NCBI GenBank assembly: GCA_963422445.2
Contig: OY729512.2
Coordinates: 5,146,001-5,210,000, forward strand
Origin: G963422445 sp963422445
GTDB lineage: Bacteria; Pseudomonadota; Alphaproteobacteria; Thalassobaculales; Thalassobaculaceae
Direction of reading: 5' to 3'
Length of the DNA stretch: 64,000 nucleotides
Part shown: positions 1 to 8,446 of the stretch, piece by piece
Layout: each line of letters opens with the position of its first letter
Numbering within the stretch: position 1 is the first letter of the stretch
Program-made: the position numbers and the translations under genes
Notes under the pieces: generated by a model
Database searches by the model: none
What the model saw: only the letters and a program-made list of their open reading frames with translations
Told to the model about the DNA's origin: nothing

Positions 1-219
1 TGTAAAGCAATATATCGCGGCCACTTTCGAGACCCCGTAGGGTGCCTGCCCGGTCATCGAGGCAAATGTCGCGACACCAAACAGAACCGTCGCCATCAAT
101 GCGAAAAAGAACAGTTCGCTGTCTGCCTGACCGCGACTCAGCTTGCCAACTGCCGTGAAATACGGCGTCGTCTCATCGTCCCAGACATAACGCTTCAGAA
201 AGTTCTGCCATTTGAACAT
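1..219 (-). CDS. Partial membrane protein downstream of TRAP permeases
   Basis: Seventy-three N-terminal codons are visible, starting MFKWQNFLKR; the gene runs off the left edge. A charged first part (about residues 1-35) is followed by a hydrophobic stretch (about 36-55), so an integral membrane protein is likely. It lies on the same strand as the TRAP permease genes, 114 bp after dctQ, and is probably the next gene of that operon. I do not recognise the family. The gap between it and dctQ holds a strong hairpin. Confidence 0.6.
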   Translation of the reverse strand, partial: MFKWQNFLKRYVWDDETTPYFTAVGKLSRGQADSELFFFALMATVLFGVATFASMTGQAPYGVSKVAAIYCFT

Positions 220-261
220 CCGTGCGTCTTCCCGCTATCCTGTCTGTGCACTGCAAATTCA

Positions 262-295
262 AGGGGCGCCCGTCGGATGACCGTCGAGCGCCCCT
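262..295 (-). promoter_or_regulatory. Intercistronic hairpin after dctQ
   Basis: The arms 262-276 and 281-295 pair at 13 of 15 positions around a 4-nt loop, with an uninterrupted 8-bp outer stem. There is no clear T-run after it on the minus strand. It is therefore more likely an mRNA-stabilising or attenuating element between TRAP operon genes than a complete rho-independent terminator. Confidence 0.5.
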
Positions 296-333
296 CATGC
301 AGCCGGTCGTTGGAACCGCGACACGACCCCAGT

Positions 334-1131
334 CTATCTCTTTGCGGCATTCTGAACGACAGTATCCTCTCCGAGGATTTGTTGGGTTTGCTGGATCAGG
401 TCTTCCTCGACGCTCACACTGAGGTCAACATTGACCCGCTCTTTGCCCTCAATCGTCATGCCAGCTTCTTCTGGCCATTCGAGTGTCATCAGTTCATACC
501 GCATCTTGCGCGGGGCTGTAAGCGCCAGGAGTGCCTGCAACCACACGGCCAGACCGGCAATCATGGCAACACAAAGTCCGAGGGTCAGGATCGTCTTGAT
601 GATCCAGCGATGCGGCAACCCGACCTGCGATGCCGAAATCTCGCTGATTGCCCAGGAATCATAAGCGAAGGACGCGGCAAAATAGATCACGACAGCGGTG
701 TACGGAAGCATGAAGAATGTCGCGCCAAGCAACTCCAGCCAGGCCTTGCGGCGAAAGGCCAGATGCTCGCGAACCAGATCCACCCTGACCTGGGTGTTCC
801 AAACGCAGCCGAATCCGAGAACCATCGCGAACAAGGCCGTGTGCAGATGCCATTCGGTTTCCTGCAACAGCGTTGACTCGAAAAGTGGGCCGAGGCCGAT
901 TTCCTCGGCAGCAAATTTCATATCGATCTGTAACTTGCCGGTCTTGCGCAGACACACATCATAGACCGTAACCAGGATCATCGGCACGAACAGCAGGGAG
1001 GCCCAGCGCCCGCAGAAGTCGACGACATCCCGGAGCCACAGGGACAATCTAACCAAGCTTTGGGCTAACGCCGCGTTCAGGTAACGCCCGCCGGTGATAT
1101 CGCCGCTATTGATGGTCTCTTCAGCAGCCAT
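334..1131 (-). CDS. dctQ: TRAP transporter small permease (DctQ family)
   Basis: The product is the small membrane subunit of a tripartite ATP-independent periplasmic transporter, which with the large permease imports organic acids or similar solutes using an ion gradient. The 265-aa protein has a hydrophilic N-terminus, about four membrane segments (roughly residues 38-60, 98-118, 136-160 and 182-207) and a long charged C-terminal tail of about 55 residues. The tail and total length exceed the usual 160-200 aa and match the long DctQ subgroup. It lies 15 bp downstream of the large permease gene, as expected. No periplasmic binding protein (DctP) gene is visible, so the substrate cannot be inferred. 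Confidence 0.85.
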   Translation of the reverse strand: MAAEETINSGDITGGRYLNAALAQSLVRLSLWLRDVVDFCGRWASLLFVPMILVTVYDVCLRKTGKLQIDMKFAAEEIGLGPLFESTLLQETEWHLHTALFAMVLGFGCVWNTQVRVDLVREHLAFRRKAWLELLGATFFMLPYTAVVIYFAASFAYDSWAISEISASQVGLPHRWIIKTILTLGLCVAMIAGLAVWLQALLALTAPRKMRYELMTLEWPEEAGMTIEGKERVNVDLSVSVEEDLIQQTQQILGEDTVVQNAAKR

Positions 1132-1146
1132 CGTCTTTTTCCTCCC

Positions 1147-2679
1147 TTACCCGTGAACCACATGCATCAGCCACAGCGACACGTTCGGGAATGCCAGAAC
1201 GGTAATGACGCCGAGGGCCTGCAGGATCACGAATGGAATGATACCCTTGTAGATTTCCTCGATCTTGATCTCCTTTGGCGCTATTCCCTTCATGTAGAAC
1301 AGCGCGAATCCGAAGGGTGGCGTCAGGAACGAGGTCTGTAAGTTGACCGCCAGCAGGATGATGAACCAGAACCTGATATCCTCCTGCGGCAGATGACCGC
1401 CGAAATCCAGCCCTGCGACCAGCGGCGTGAACACTGGCAGCACGATCAGGGTGATCTCAAGCCAGTCGAGGAAAAATCCAAGGAAAAACACGATGCCCAT
1501 GATCAGGAACAACATGCCCCAAGCGTCCAGACCGGCTTTCTCGACGATCAGATGCTCGACAACATCGTCACCGCCAAGCGACCGGTAGACATAAGCGAAA
1601 CAGGTCGCGCTGATCACGATAAAGAAGATCATCGAGACCGTCTTTGCCGAGGTATGGCAGACACCGACCAGGGTTTCCCGGCTCAGGCGCCGGTTGAATC
1701 CGGCCAGCAGCGTCGCACCGAAGGCGCCGACAGCGCCAGCCTCCGACGGCGTCGCCCAGCCAAGCAGAATCGATCCCTTGATCAATGATATCAGGAACAC
1801 CGGCGGCAGGAAGCTGCGCGCGATCAACGGCCCCATTTCAGCGCGCGGCACATTCAGAAGATGCGGCGGCAGGGGTGGCGCCATGCTCGGTCTGAGTGAT
1901 GATAGCGTTGCCACGAAAATCAGATAGAACGCGGCAAGAGTCAGTCCGGGAACAACCGCTGCCATGAACACGTTGCCGACCGAAATCGCCATCAGGTCGG
2001 CCATGATGATGAGCATGATACTCGGCGGGATCAGAATCCCCAGGGTTCCTGACGCAGCAATCACGCCACAGGACAGGGAATGGCTGTAACCCTGACGCAT
2101 CATCGTCGGCAGCGCCAGCGCGGTCATCATCGTCACCGAGGCGCCGATGATCCCGGTCATCGCGGCCAGGATCGTGCCCATCACAGTGACTGCGAGCGCC
2201 AGTGCGCCAGGCACCCGCTTGAGCAGCACCTGCACGCAATAGAGCAGATCATTGGCAATGCCGCTGCGCTCCATCATGACGCCCATGAAGACGAAGGCAG
2301 GCACGGCGACCAACACCAGATTTTCCGCCGCCTGACCCCAGATCCTGGGAATGAAGTTGAAGAACTCGATCAATGAAAAACTGTCGAGGAAAAAGCCGAG
2401 CACTCCGAACAGCATCGCCAGACCGCCGAGAATGAAGGCCACCGGATAGCCGGAGAACAGCAACAACGCCAAGGTCACGAACATGACCATGGAGATATAT
2501 TCCTGCGCTACCCAAGTCAGCGCCTCCCCGCGAGAGATCTCCTCCTCCAGCATCAGGGTATTGGAGTAGTTGTAGGAAGCGAACGCGGCCAAGGCCACGA
2601 CCACGATCACCAAGCCAGTCAGCAGAATACCGACCTTGGCTTCGACTGTGCGGCCGCCCCCTACGCTTGAATCATGCAT
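1147..2679 (-). CDS. dctM: TRAP transporter large permease (DctM family)
   Basis: This is the large transport subunit of the TRAP system in the inner membrane. The 510-aa product has an extra N-terminal membrane segment (about residues 13-33) before the typical DctM core, whose repeated hydrophobic helices include the family-like glycine-rich stretches GTLGILIPPS and TPSEAGAVGA. It is the first gene of the minus-strand dctM-dctQ-unknown operon. The start chosen (MHDSSVGGGR) is the first methionine of the frame, and 556 bp without a gene lie upstream. Substrate unknown. Confidence 0.9.
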   Translation of the reverse strand: MHDSSVGGGRTVEAKVGILLTGLVIVVVALAAFASYNYSNTLMLEEEISRGEALTWVAQEYISMVMFVTLALLLFSGYPVAFILGGLAMLFGVLGFFLDSFSLIEFFNFIPRIWGQAAENLVLVAVPAFVFMGVMMERSGIANDLLYCVQVLLKRVPGALALAVTVMGTILAAMTGIIGASVTMMTALALPTMMRQGYSHSLSCGVIAASGTLGILIPPSIMLIIMADLMAISVGNVFMAAVVPGLTLAAFYLIFVATLSSLRPSMAPPLPPHLLNVPRAEMGPLIARSFLPPVFLISLIKGSILLGWATPSEAGAVGAFGATLLAGFNRRLSRETLVGVCHTSAKTVSMIFFIVISATCFAYVYRSLGGDDVVEHLIVEKAGLDAWGMLFLIMGIVFFLGFFLDWLEITLIVLPVFTPLVAGLDFGGHLPQEDIRFWFIILLAVNLQTSFLTPPFGFALFYMKGIAPKEIKIEEIYKGIIPFVILQALGVITVLAFPNVSLWLMHVVHG

Positions 2680-3235
2680 ATCCCGTCCCCAAAACCGTCA
2701 TCACACATAAGCCCGAGGCCTGCCTTGCGGGCACAACAGGACCGGTTGGAAGCTCCGTATAGGCCGGGTGAATGCGGCCTTTCCAGACGAAACGCGCGTC
2801 GTCGAGCCTAGCACAGCCCAAATTTAATCCACCTCTATACCATGCAACGGCGCACCCTACGCCAATCCGGTGCCCGTGACAATGCCATCAATTGCCACAC
2901 CGGTCGAATTTCTAGTTTTCCGGAAGCCGGAAAGCCATGACCTACCACGTATGACCAGGAACAATCAGAAACACGATAGTCCGATCCATCCTGTCCGAAA
3001 GCGGCCATGCAAACGCCGCAACATTGAAACCACGCAAAAGTCCTGAACTGCCACAGCATCGACACATCACGCGAAAGTCCTTCGGACCGCGGCATCGTCC
3101 CATACATCACACCGGTTCCGACCTTGTGGATGCACTATCGCCGATTCGCTTTCATCACCGGACTCCGGCTGTTACAAGATGCAATGACTGGCTTGTGCCA
3201 AGTCGGACCCCGCATCACAGACCGGCCGACACCCG
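2680..3235. other. Divergent intergenic region (TRAP operon / PaiB-like gene)
   Basis: These 556 bp separate the divergently transcribed TRAP operon and PaiB-like gene and should hold both promoters. No reading frame here looks real. The only obvious structure is a perfect inverted repeat of TTTCCGG with a 3-bp centre at 2917-2933, which could be an operator or a chance palindrome. Confidence 0.5.
2917..2933. promoter_or_regulatory. Candidate operator palindrome
   Basis: TTTCCGG and its exact reverse complement CCGGAAA are separated by AAG. It lies in the divergent promoter region, about 240 bp upstream of the TRAP operon start and 300 bp upstream of the PaiB-like start. The regulator is unknown and chance cannot be excluded. 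Confidence 0.25.
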
Positions 3236-3862
3236 ATGACCTATCTGCCCGACACATTCAGAGAGGACGACCGCACCGCCCAACACACCCTGATCGCAGA
3301 TTATAATTTCGGACTGCTGATTACCACCGACGGCGATGTCCTGCAGGTTGCCCATTTGCCATTCCTGTTCGACGCCACCACCGGCGAATCCGGTCACCTG
3401 AAATGCCATGTCGCGCGCGCGAACCCGATCTGGCGTGGTATCGAGTCGGCAACTGTGCTCAGCGTCTTCACCGGTCCCCACACCTATGTCTCGCCTGACT
3501 GGTACGCATCCGAGGGGCTCGTTCCGACGTGGAACTACATGGCGGCATACGTCCGGGGTGACGCCCGCATCATGAGCGATGCCGAGTTGGTCGACCTGCT
3601 CGACAACCTTGTGCTTCAAGAAGAACAGCGCCTCGGCAACGAACCACCCTGGTCAGGCCGACGTATTCCGCCGGACAGCCATGCCGACATGCGCAAGGCC
3701 ATTGTCGGCATCGACATCGCGATCACCGGCATCGATGGCAAGAAGAAGATGTCGCAGAACCGGGTTGCCGCCGATCGCGCCGGCGTCGTCGCCGCATTGC
3801 AGGGGCTTGGCTCACCTGGTTCGCTGGCCGTCGCTTCCCTGATCGAGATACCGGAAACCTGA
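3236..3862 (+). CDS. FMN-binding negative transcriptional regulator (PaiB family)
   Basis: The 208-aa protein matches the PaiB family throughout. Near the N-terminus it has the flavin-pocket region VAHLPFLFD followed by GHLKCHVARANPIW, and in the middle FTGPHTYVSPDWY and VPTWNYMAAYVRG. The family has a split-barrel flavin-reductase-like fold. PaiB was named as a repressor of sporulation and protease genes in Bacillus, but most homologues are better described as flavin-binding proteins of unknown role. It stands alone, divergent from the TRAP operon. No strong ribosome-binding site precedes the ATG, but the start agrees with the family N-terminus. Confidence 0.88.
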   Translation: MTYLPDTFREDDRTAQHTLIADYNFGLLITTDGDVLQVAHLPFLFDATTGESGHLKCHVARANPIWRGIESATVLSVFTGPHTYVSPDWYASEGLVPTWNYMAAYVRGDARIMSDAELVDLLDNLVLQEEQRLGNEPPWSGRRIPPDSHADMRKAIVGIDIAITGIDGKKKMSQNRVAADRAGVVAALQGLGSPGSLAVASLIEIPET

Positions 3863-4242
3863 TCCCGCCGATCCGATATCCGGAAGATCTACTTGCCCCG
3901 GTCATAGTCAGCGTCTGATTCGCGGGTCGCCGGTCGCCTCGGCGCAGCCCCGCCGACGCAGCCGGCCCGCGCGCCAGCTCCTTATTGCAGGCCCTCGCCA
4001 CTGACGGCAAACGCGTTGCGGGCCGGCGACGATACGGACGGTCACAACGAGGCCGTGACCCGGCCCGAACCGGCCCGTATGCCGGTTGCTATGCCCGCAC
4101 GCCAACCGTACATCACCGGCGCATGGATGCAATAACGATCCGGCATTGTCGTTGAACATCGGTGCAATCAGAACCGCGTTGTTGTTAATATTCATGGCAA
4201 TCCTGTAGAATTCGCCGGTTCTTGCATGCTCTGGACAAACGG
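3863..4242. other. Intergenic region upstream of lapA-trp operon
   Basis: These 380 bp hold no convincing gene. In many alphaproteobacteria an ihfB gene precedes lapA; it is absent here. The region presumably contains the promoter for lapA-trpF. Confidence 0.4.
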
Positions 4243-4581
4243 ATGGCCCGCAGATCCCGCATCGTCAGGCTTGCCGCGTCAATCGCGATGTTCCCGGTCA
4301 CAGTGATACTGGTGCTATTCGCGATCTCGAACCGGCATTCCGTCGAAGTCCATTTCTGGCCGATGCTGACCGGCCTCGACCTGCCGCTGTATCTGGTCAG
4401 TCTTGTGGCCATGGTTGTGGGCTTCCTGATCGGCGGCAGCGTTGCTTGGGCTGCGGCGGGCGACTCCCGGCGGCGAGTGCGCGCGGCCGAACGACAGGTC
4501 CGCTTCATGAAGACCAGACTGCGGACCACCGACGATGAAACCGACACGATCCGGGCCATATCGTCGGCCGCCGGAGATTAG
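4243..4581 (+). CDS. lapA: LapA-domain inner-membrane protein
   Basis: The 112-aa product has two membrane helices (about residues 14-32 and 48-72) around a short periplasmic loop with the LapA signature NRHSVEVHFWP, then a charged cytoplasmic tail likely to form a coiled coil. LapA/DUF1049 proteins take part in regulating lipopolysaccharide assembly in Escherichia coli. The ATG at 4243 is preferred over an upstream in-frame TTG at 4222. It stands 10 bp before trpF, the usual alphaproteobacterial order. Confidence 0.8.
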   Translation: MARRSRIVRLAASIAMFPVTVILVLFAISNRHSVEVHFWPMLTGLDLPLYLVSLVAMVVGFLIGGSVAWAAAGDSRRRVRAAERQVRFMKTRLRTTDDETDTIRAISSAAGD

Positions 4582-4591
4582 GATTCGCAAC

Positions 4592-5257
4592 ATGGAGGCG
4601 ACACTCACAGTCAAGGTTTGCGGGCTGAATTGCGCCGCGGCGATTGCCGCCGCCACAGAGGCGCAGGCCCAATATCTCGGTTTCATCTTCTATCCTCCCT
4701 CACCGCGGTCCGTGACACCGGAAGCCGCCGGAAGACTTGCCGGAAACCTCACATCAAGGCCGTCAAGGGTCGCCGTATTCGTCAATCCAGACGATCACGA
4801 AATCGAAGCGGTCGTGGTGACCTTGTCACCAGGCCTCCTGCAGCTTCACGGTCAGGAGACACCCGACCGGGTGGCCGCGATCAAGCGGCGATTCGGCATA
4901 CCGGTCATGAAGGCAATACGGATCTCGGGACCGGACGACATCGCGGCGGGCCGGGATTTCGAGGATTCCGCAGATTTCCTGCTGTACGATGCCCGGCCGC
5001 CAGCGGACACGGCCGGTCTGCTGCCTGGCGGCAATGGCATCACTTTCGACTGGACATTGCTCGCAGGTCACGTCAGCCCTATGCCGTGGTTTCTGTCCGG
5101 TGGATTGACCAGTGGCAATCTCGCCGAAGCCGTCCGGATCAGCGGCGCCACGGCGGTCGATGTCTCGTCCGGTGTTGAAGACCGTCCGGGTGTCAAGAAC
5201 ATCACAAAAATCCGCGCTTTCCTCGATGTCGCCCATACTATGGCGCGGACCGATTGA
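4592..5257 (+). CDS. trpF: Phosphoribosylanthranilate isomerase
   Basis: TrpF converts N-(5-phosphoribosyl)anthranilate to the carboxyphenylamino ribulose phosphate in tryptophan synthesis. The 221-aa TIM barrel begins VKVCGLN, which carries the catalytic cysteine, followed by GFIFYPPSPRSV. Near the end come WFLSGGLTSGNLAEA and AVDVSSGVE, with the catalytic aspartate and phosphate-binding loops. The start MEATLTVKVCG sits 10 bp after lapA; the longer in-frame extension overlaps lapA and is rejected. Part of lapA-trpF-trpB-trpA-accD-folC. Confidence 0.95.
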   Translation: MEATLTVKVCGLNCAAAIAAATEAQAQYLGFIFYPPSPRSVTPEAAGRLAGNLTSRPSRVAVFVNPDDHEIEAVVVTLSPGLLQLHGQETPDRVAAIKRRFGIPVMKAIRISGPDDIAAGRDFEDSADFLLYDARPPADTAGLLPGGNGITFDWTLLAGHVSPMPWFLSGGLTSGNLAEAVRISGATAVDVSSGVEDRPGVKNITKIRAFLDVAHTMARTD

Positions 5258-5261
5258 ACGA

Positions 5262-5350
5262 CTTGTGCCCCGGCTCGCGCGCACGCATTGGGATGCTTGT
5301 AACAGGTCTAAAGAAGTCCTGTCTTGTGCCCCGGCTCGCGCGCACGCATT
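5262..5350. repeat. 28-bp direct repeat with 33-bp spacer between trpF and trpB
   Basis: A 28-bp sequence beginning CTTGTGCCCCGGCTCGCGCG occurs exactly at 5262-5289 and again at 5323-5350, separated by 33 bp. It fills most of the trpF-trpB gap just before the trpB ribosome-binding site. The right flanks share a short GTAAC element. A local duplication is the simplest reading. The geometry resembles a two-repeat CRISPR but there are no cas genes and the repeat has no evident hairpin. Confidence 0.7.
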
Positions 5351-5387
5351 ATGCGTCCCTGTAACGAACGAGCCGCAAGGAGCCACG

Positions 5388-6614
5388 ATGTCGACGATAG
5401 CCGCCGCGAACACGTTTCGCGCCGGGCCGGATGAGGACGGACATTTCGGTATCTTCGGTGGACGCTATGTTGCCGAAACCCTGATGCCCCTGGTCCTCGC
5501 GGTCGAAAGGTCGTGGAACGAAGCTCGGAACGATTCCGGCTTCTGGGATCAGCTCGGATCCTATCACAAGCACTATATCGGCCGGCCCAGTCCGTTGTAT
5601 TATGCGCAACGGCTGACCGAACATTTCGGCGGCGCCAAACTCTATTTCAAGCGTGACGAACTCAATCACACGGGCGCCCACAAGATCAACAACGTCATGG
5701 GTCAGGCGTTGCTCGCCCGGCGCATGGGCAAGACAAAGATCATCGCCGAGACCGGTGCCGGCCAACACGGGGTGGCGACGGCGACAGCCTGTGCGCTTTT
5801 CGACATGGAATGCGATGTGTTCATGGGCGCCGAAGACATCACGCGCCAGCAGCCTAATGTCGACCGCATGCGCCTGCTCGGTGCGCAGGTGCATTCCGTC
5901 ACATCCGGGTCATCGACCCTTAAAGACGCGATGAACGAGGCTCTCAGATTCTGGGTCTCCAATGCCGAAACCCATTTCTACATCATCGGTACGGTCGCCG
6001 GTCCGCACCCCTATCCGCAGATGGTCCGGGATTTCCAGTGCATCATCGGCGATGAAACCCGCAGGCAGATGCAGGAAGCCGAAGGCCGCCTTCCCGACGC
6101 ACTGGTCGCCTGCATCGGCGGCGGATCCAACGCAATGGGGTTGTTCCATCCGTTCCTGGACGATCTGTCCGTCGAAATCTATGGCGTCGAGGCCGCCGGG
6201 CACGGACTCGACAGTGGCGCTCATGCCGCGTCGCTGAAGGGCGGCCAGCCCGGCGTGTTGCATGGCAACCGCACTTATCTGTTGCAAAACGACGACGGTC
6301 AGATCACCGAGGCCCATTCGATCTCGGCCGGTCTCGATTATCCCGGCATCGGTCCCGAGCATGCCTGGCTCCATGAGACCGGCCGGATCAATTATGTCAG
6401 TGCCACCGATACCGAAGCTTTGGAGGCATTTGCGCTGTGCTCACGCCTTGAGGGGATCATTCCCGCGCTTGAACCGAGCCACGCCCTAGCCTATGTCGCA
6501 ACCATGATCGCCGATCGGCCGAAAGACCAGATCATCGTCATGAATATGTGCGGCCGCGGCGATAAGGATCTCGAAGCCGTATTACCGCGCCTCGCCGATA
6601 TGGGCCTGTTATGA
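5388..6614 (+). CDS. trpB: Tryptophan synthase beta chain
   Basis: TrpB condenses indole, channelled from TrpA, with serine using pyridoxal phosphate. The 408-aa protein has the PLP-lysine motif HTGAHKINN, the GAGQHGVATA region, the phosphate-binding loop GGGSNAMG and the C-terminal MCGRGDKDL. The start MSTIAAANTF follows the ribosome-binding site AAGGAG and gives the usual family length; longer in-frame extensions into trpF are rejected. The stop overlaps the trpA start in ATGA, implying translational coupling. Confidence 0.97.
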   Translation: MSTIAAANTFRAGPDEDGHFGIFGGRYVAETLMPLVLAVERSWNEARNDSGFWDQLGSYHKHYIGRPSPLYYAQRLTEHFGGAKLYFKRDELNHTGAHKINNVMGQALLARRMGKTKIIAETGAGQHGVATATACALFDMECDVFMGAEDITRQQPNVDRMRLLGAQVHSVTSGSSTLKDAMNEALRFWVSNAETHFYIIGTVAGPHPYPQMVRDFQCIIGDETRRQMQEAEGRLPDALVACIGGGSNAMGLFHPFLDDLSVEIYGVEAAGHGLDSGAHAASLKGGQPGVLHGNRTYLLQNDDGQITEAHSISAGLDYPGIGPEHAWLHETGRINYVSATDTEALEAFALCSRLEGIIPALEPSHALAYVATMIADRPKDQIIVMNMCGRGDKDLEAVLPRLADMGLL

Positions 6615-7450
6615 AACGATATTCCGCAAACCGGCTTGACGCCCTGTTCGCCCGGCTCCGAGACGAGAACCGCGGCGGACTTGGGGTCTTCGTCATGTCG
6701 GGAGACCCGGCACCGGATACGGCATCGGAGATCCTCGCAGCGCTGCCCGGCGCCGGCGCAGACATGATCGAACTCGGCATGGCGTTTTCCGACCCGATGG
6801 CCGACGGTCCGGACATCCAGGCCGCGGGGCAACGCGCGCTTGCCGCCGGTATCACACTGGCCGGAACACTTGAGATGGTTCGCGATTTCCGCAAGTCCGA
6901 CCAAGTCACTCCGCTAGTTTTGATGGGTTACTACAATCCGATCTATATCCATGGTGTCAAACGCTTCCTCGACGATGCGATCGCAGCCGGCAGCGATGGG
7001 TTGATCATCGTCGACCTGCCACCGGAAGAGGATCCGGAGCTCTGCCTGCCTGCTCGCGCCGCCGATCTCCCGTTCATTCGTCTCGCGACACCGACGACCG
7101 ACGCCAACCGCCTGCCGACGGTACTGCAGAACACCGCCGGATTTGTCTACTATGTCTCGATCACCGGTATAACGGGCACCAAGGAAGTTCCTGTCGATCA
7201 TGTCCGGCACGCGGTTGCTCTCCTGAAGGCGCACACGGATTTGCCGGTCGCTGTCGGCTTCGGCATCCGCACGCCGGAACAGGCTGCCGATATTGCCGGA
7301 GCCGCCGATGCCGCCATCGTCGGTTCAGCTGTAGTCAGGACGATCGCGGAATCACTTGACGCGGACGGACAGCCAACCGCCGGGACAGTTCCGGCGGTTT
7401 GCAGTCTTGTGCGCGACCTCGCCCGTGGAGTCCGGGACGGGCGCAGCTGA
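6611..7450 (+). CDS. trpA: Tryptophan synthase alpha chain
   Basis: TrpA cleaves indole-3-glycerol phosphate to indole, which passes to TrpB. The 279-aa TIM-barrel protein shows the catalytic glutamate in IELGMAFSDP and the catalytic aspartate in MADGP, and the C-terminal phosphate site VGFGIRTPEQA. The catalytic glutamate lies near residue 57. It overlaps trpB by 4 bp and is followed 31 bp later by accD. Confidence 0.96.
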   Translation: MKRYSANRLDALFARLRDENRGGLGVFVMSGDPAPDTASEILAALPGAGADMIELGMAFSDPMADGPDIQAAGQRALAAGITLAGTLEMVRDFRKSDQVTPLVLMGYYNPIYIHGVKRFLDDAIAAGSDGLIIVDLPPEEDPELCLPARAADLPFIRLATPTTDANRLPTVLQNTAGFVYYVSITGITGTKEVPVDHVRHAVALLKAHTDLPVAVGFGIRTPEQAADIAGAADAAIVGSAVVRTIAESLDADGQPTAGTVPAVCSLVRDLARGVRDGRS

Positions 7451-7481
7451 CCGCCATGGCCGGAATTGTGGAATAGCGCTC

Positions 7482-8405
7482 ATGAACTGGATCACCAATT
7501 CTGTTCTGCCGAAGATCAAGGCCCTGGTTCAGCCGCGGGAGATGCCGGAAAATTTCTGGACCAAGTGCCCGGGCTGCAGCGAAATGAATTTCCACCGCCA
7601 GCTCGAAGAAAACCTTCAGGTGTGCCCGCATTGCGACTATCACATGCGGATTGGGGCCGACGCGCGCCTGGAGACACTGTTCGACGACGGCAAATACCGG
7701 AAAATCGGTTTGCCGAAGCCAAGATTTTCCGATCCCCTGAAGTTTCGCGATCGCAAGCGCTACACCGACCGGCTGAAGGAAGCTCAGAGCAAGACCGGCA
7801 TGGATGATGCGATCATCGTCGCGCATGGCCGGCTTGGCGGCATGCCGGCGGTCGCCGCCGTCTTCTGCTTCGAGTTCATGGGTGGTTCGATGGGGATCGT
7901 CGTCGGCGACGCCCTGCTCGAAGCGGCCCAACTCGCCCGCACTCGGAAGGCGCCATTGCTGGTTTTTCCATCGTCCGGCGGCGCCCGGATGCAGGAAGGC
8001 ATCCTGTCGCTCATGCAAATGCCGCGGACCGTCATTGCCACCCGTATCGTGAAGGATGCCGGCCAGCCTTATCTGGTCATCTTCACCAATCCGACCACCG
8101 GCGGCGTGACCGCTTCATTCGCGATGCTTGGTGACATCCATCTCGCCGAACCGGGCGCCATCATCGGCTTCGCCGGCAAACGGGTGATCGAGGAGACCAT
8201 CCATGAGCAGTTGCCCGATGAATTCCAACGGTCCGAATATCTCCTGGACCACGGTATGGTCGACATGGTGGTCCAGCGTCGAGACCTGCGCGATACGTTG
8301 ATCCGGATACTGGGTCTGATCCGCAATCCGAAACCGCCCAAAAACGCGATCCTGCTGCAACCGGTCGACGGCAAGGCCTCGATACCGACCCCGGCAGATC
8401 CTTGA
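7482..8405 (+). CDS. accD: Acetyl-CoA carboxylase carboxyltransferase subunit beta
   Basis: AccD with AccA transfers the carboxyl group from biotin to acetyl-CoA, the first step of fatty-acid synthesis. The 307-aa product has the zinc ribbon Cys29-x2-Cys32 and Cys48-x2-Cys51, then the crotonase-like core with GGSMGIVVGDA, SSGGARMQEG and NPTTGGVTASFA. The ATG at 7482 (MNWITNSVLP) is the usual AccD start; an in-frame upstream extension overlaps trpA and is rejected. Confidence 0.96.
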   Translation: MNWITNSVLPKIKALVQPREMPENFWTKCPGCSEMNFHRQLEENLQVCPHCDYHMRIGADARLETLFDDGKYRKIGLPKPRFSDPLKFRDRKRYTDRLKEAQSKTGMDDAIIVAHGRLGGMPAVAAVFCFEFMGGSMGIVVGDALLEAAQLARTRKAPLLVFPSSGGARMQEGILSLMQMPRTVIATRIVKDAGQPYLVIFTNPTTGGVTASFAMLGDIHLAEPGAIIGFAGKRVIEETIHEQLPDEFQRSEYLLDHGMVDMVVQRRDLRDTLIRILGLIRNPKPPKNAILLQPVDGKASIPTPADP

Positions 8406-8446
8406 CCCGGGGTTCTGTTGATCCCGCCGACTCCCGTTCTCTGCCC

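Noticed and set aside
5262..5350. CRISPR array between trpF and trpB
   Set aside because: Only two repeats, no hairpin in the repeat, no cas genes in the window, and a location inside a housekeeping operon. Kept as a repeat.
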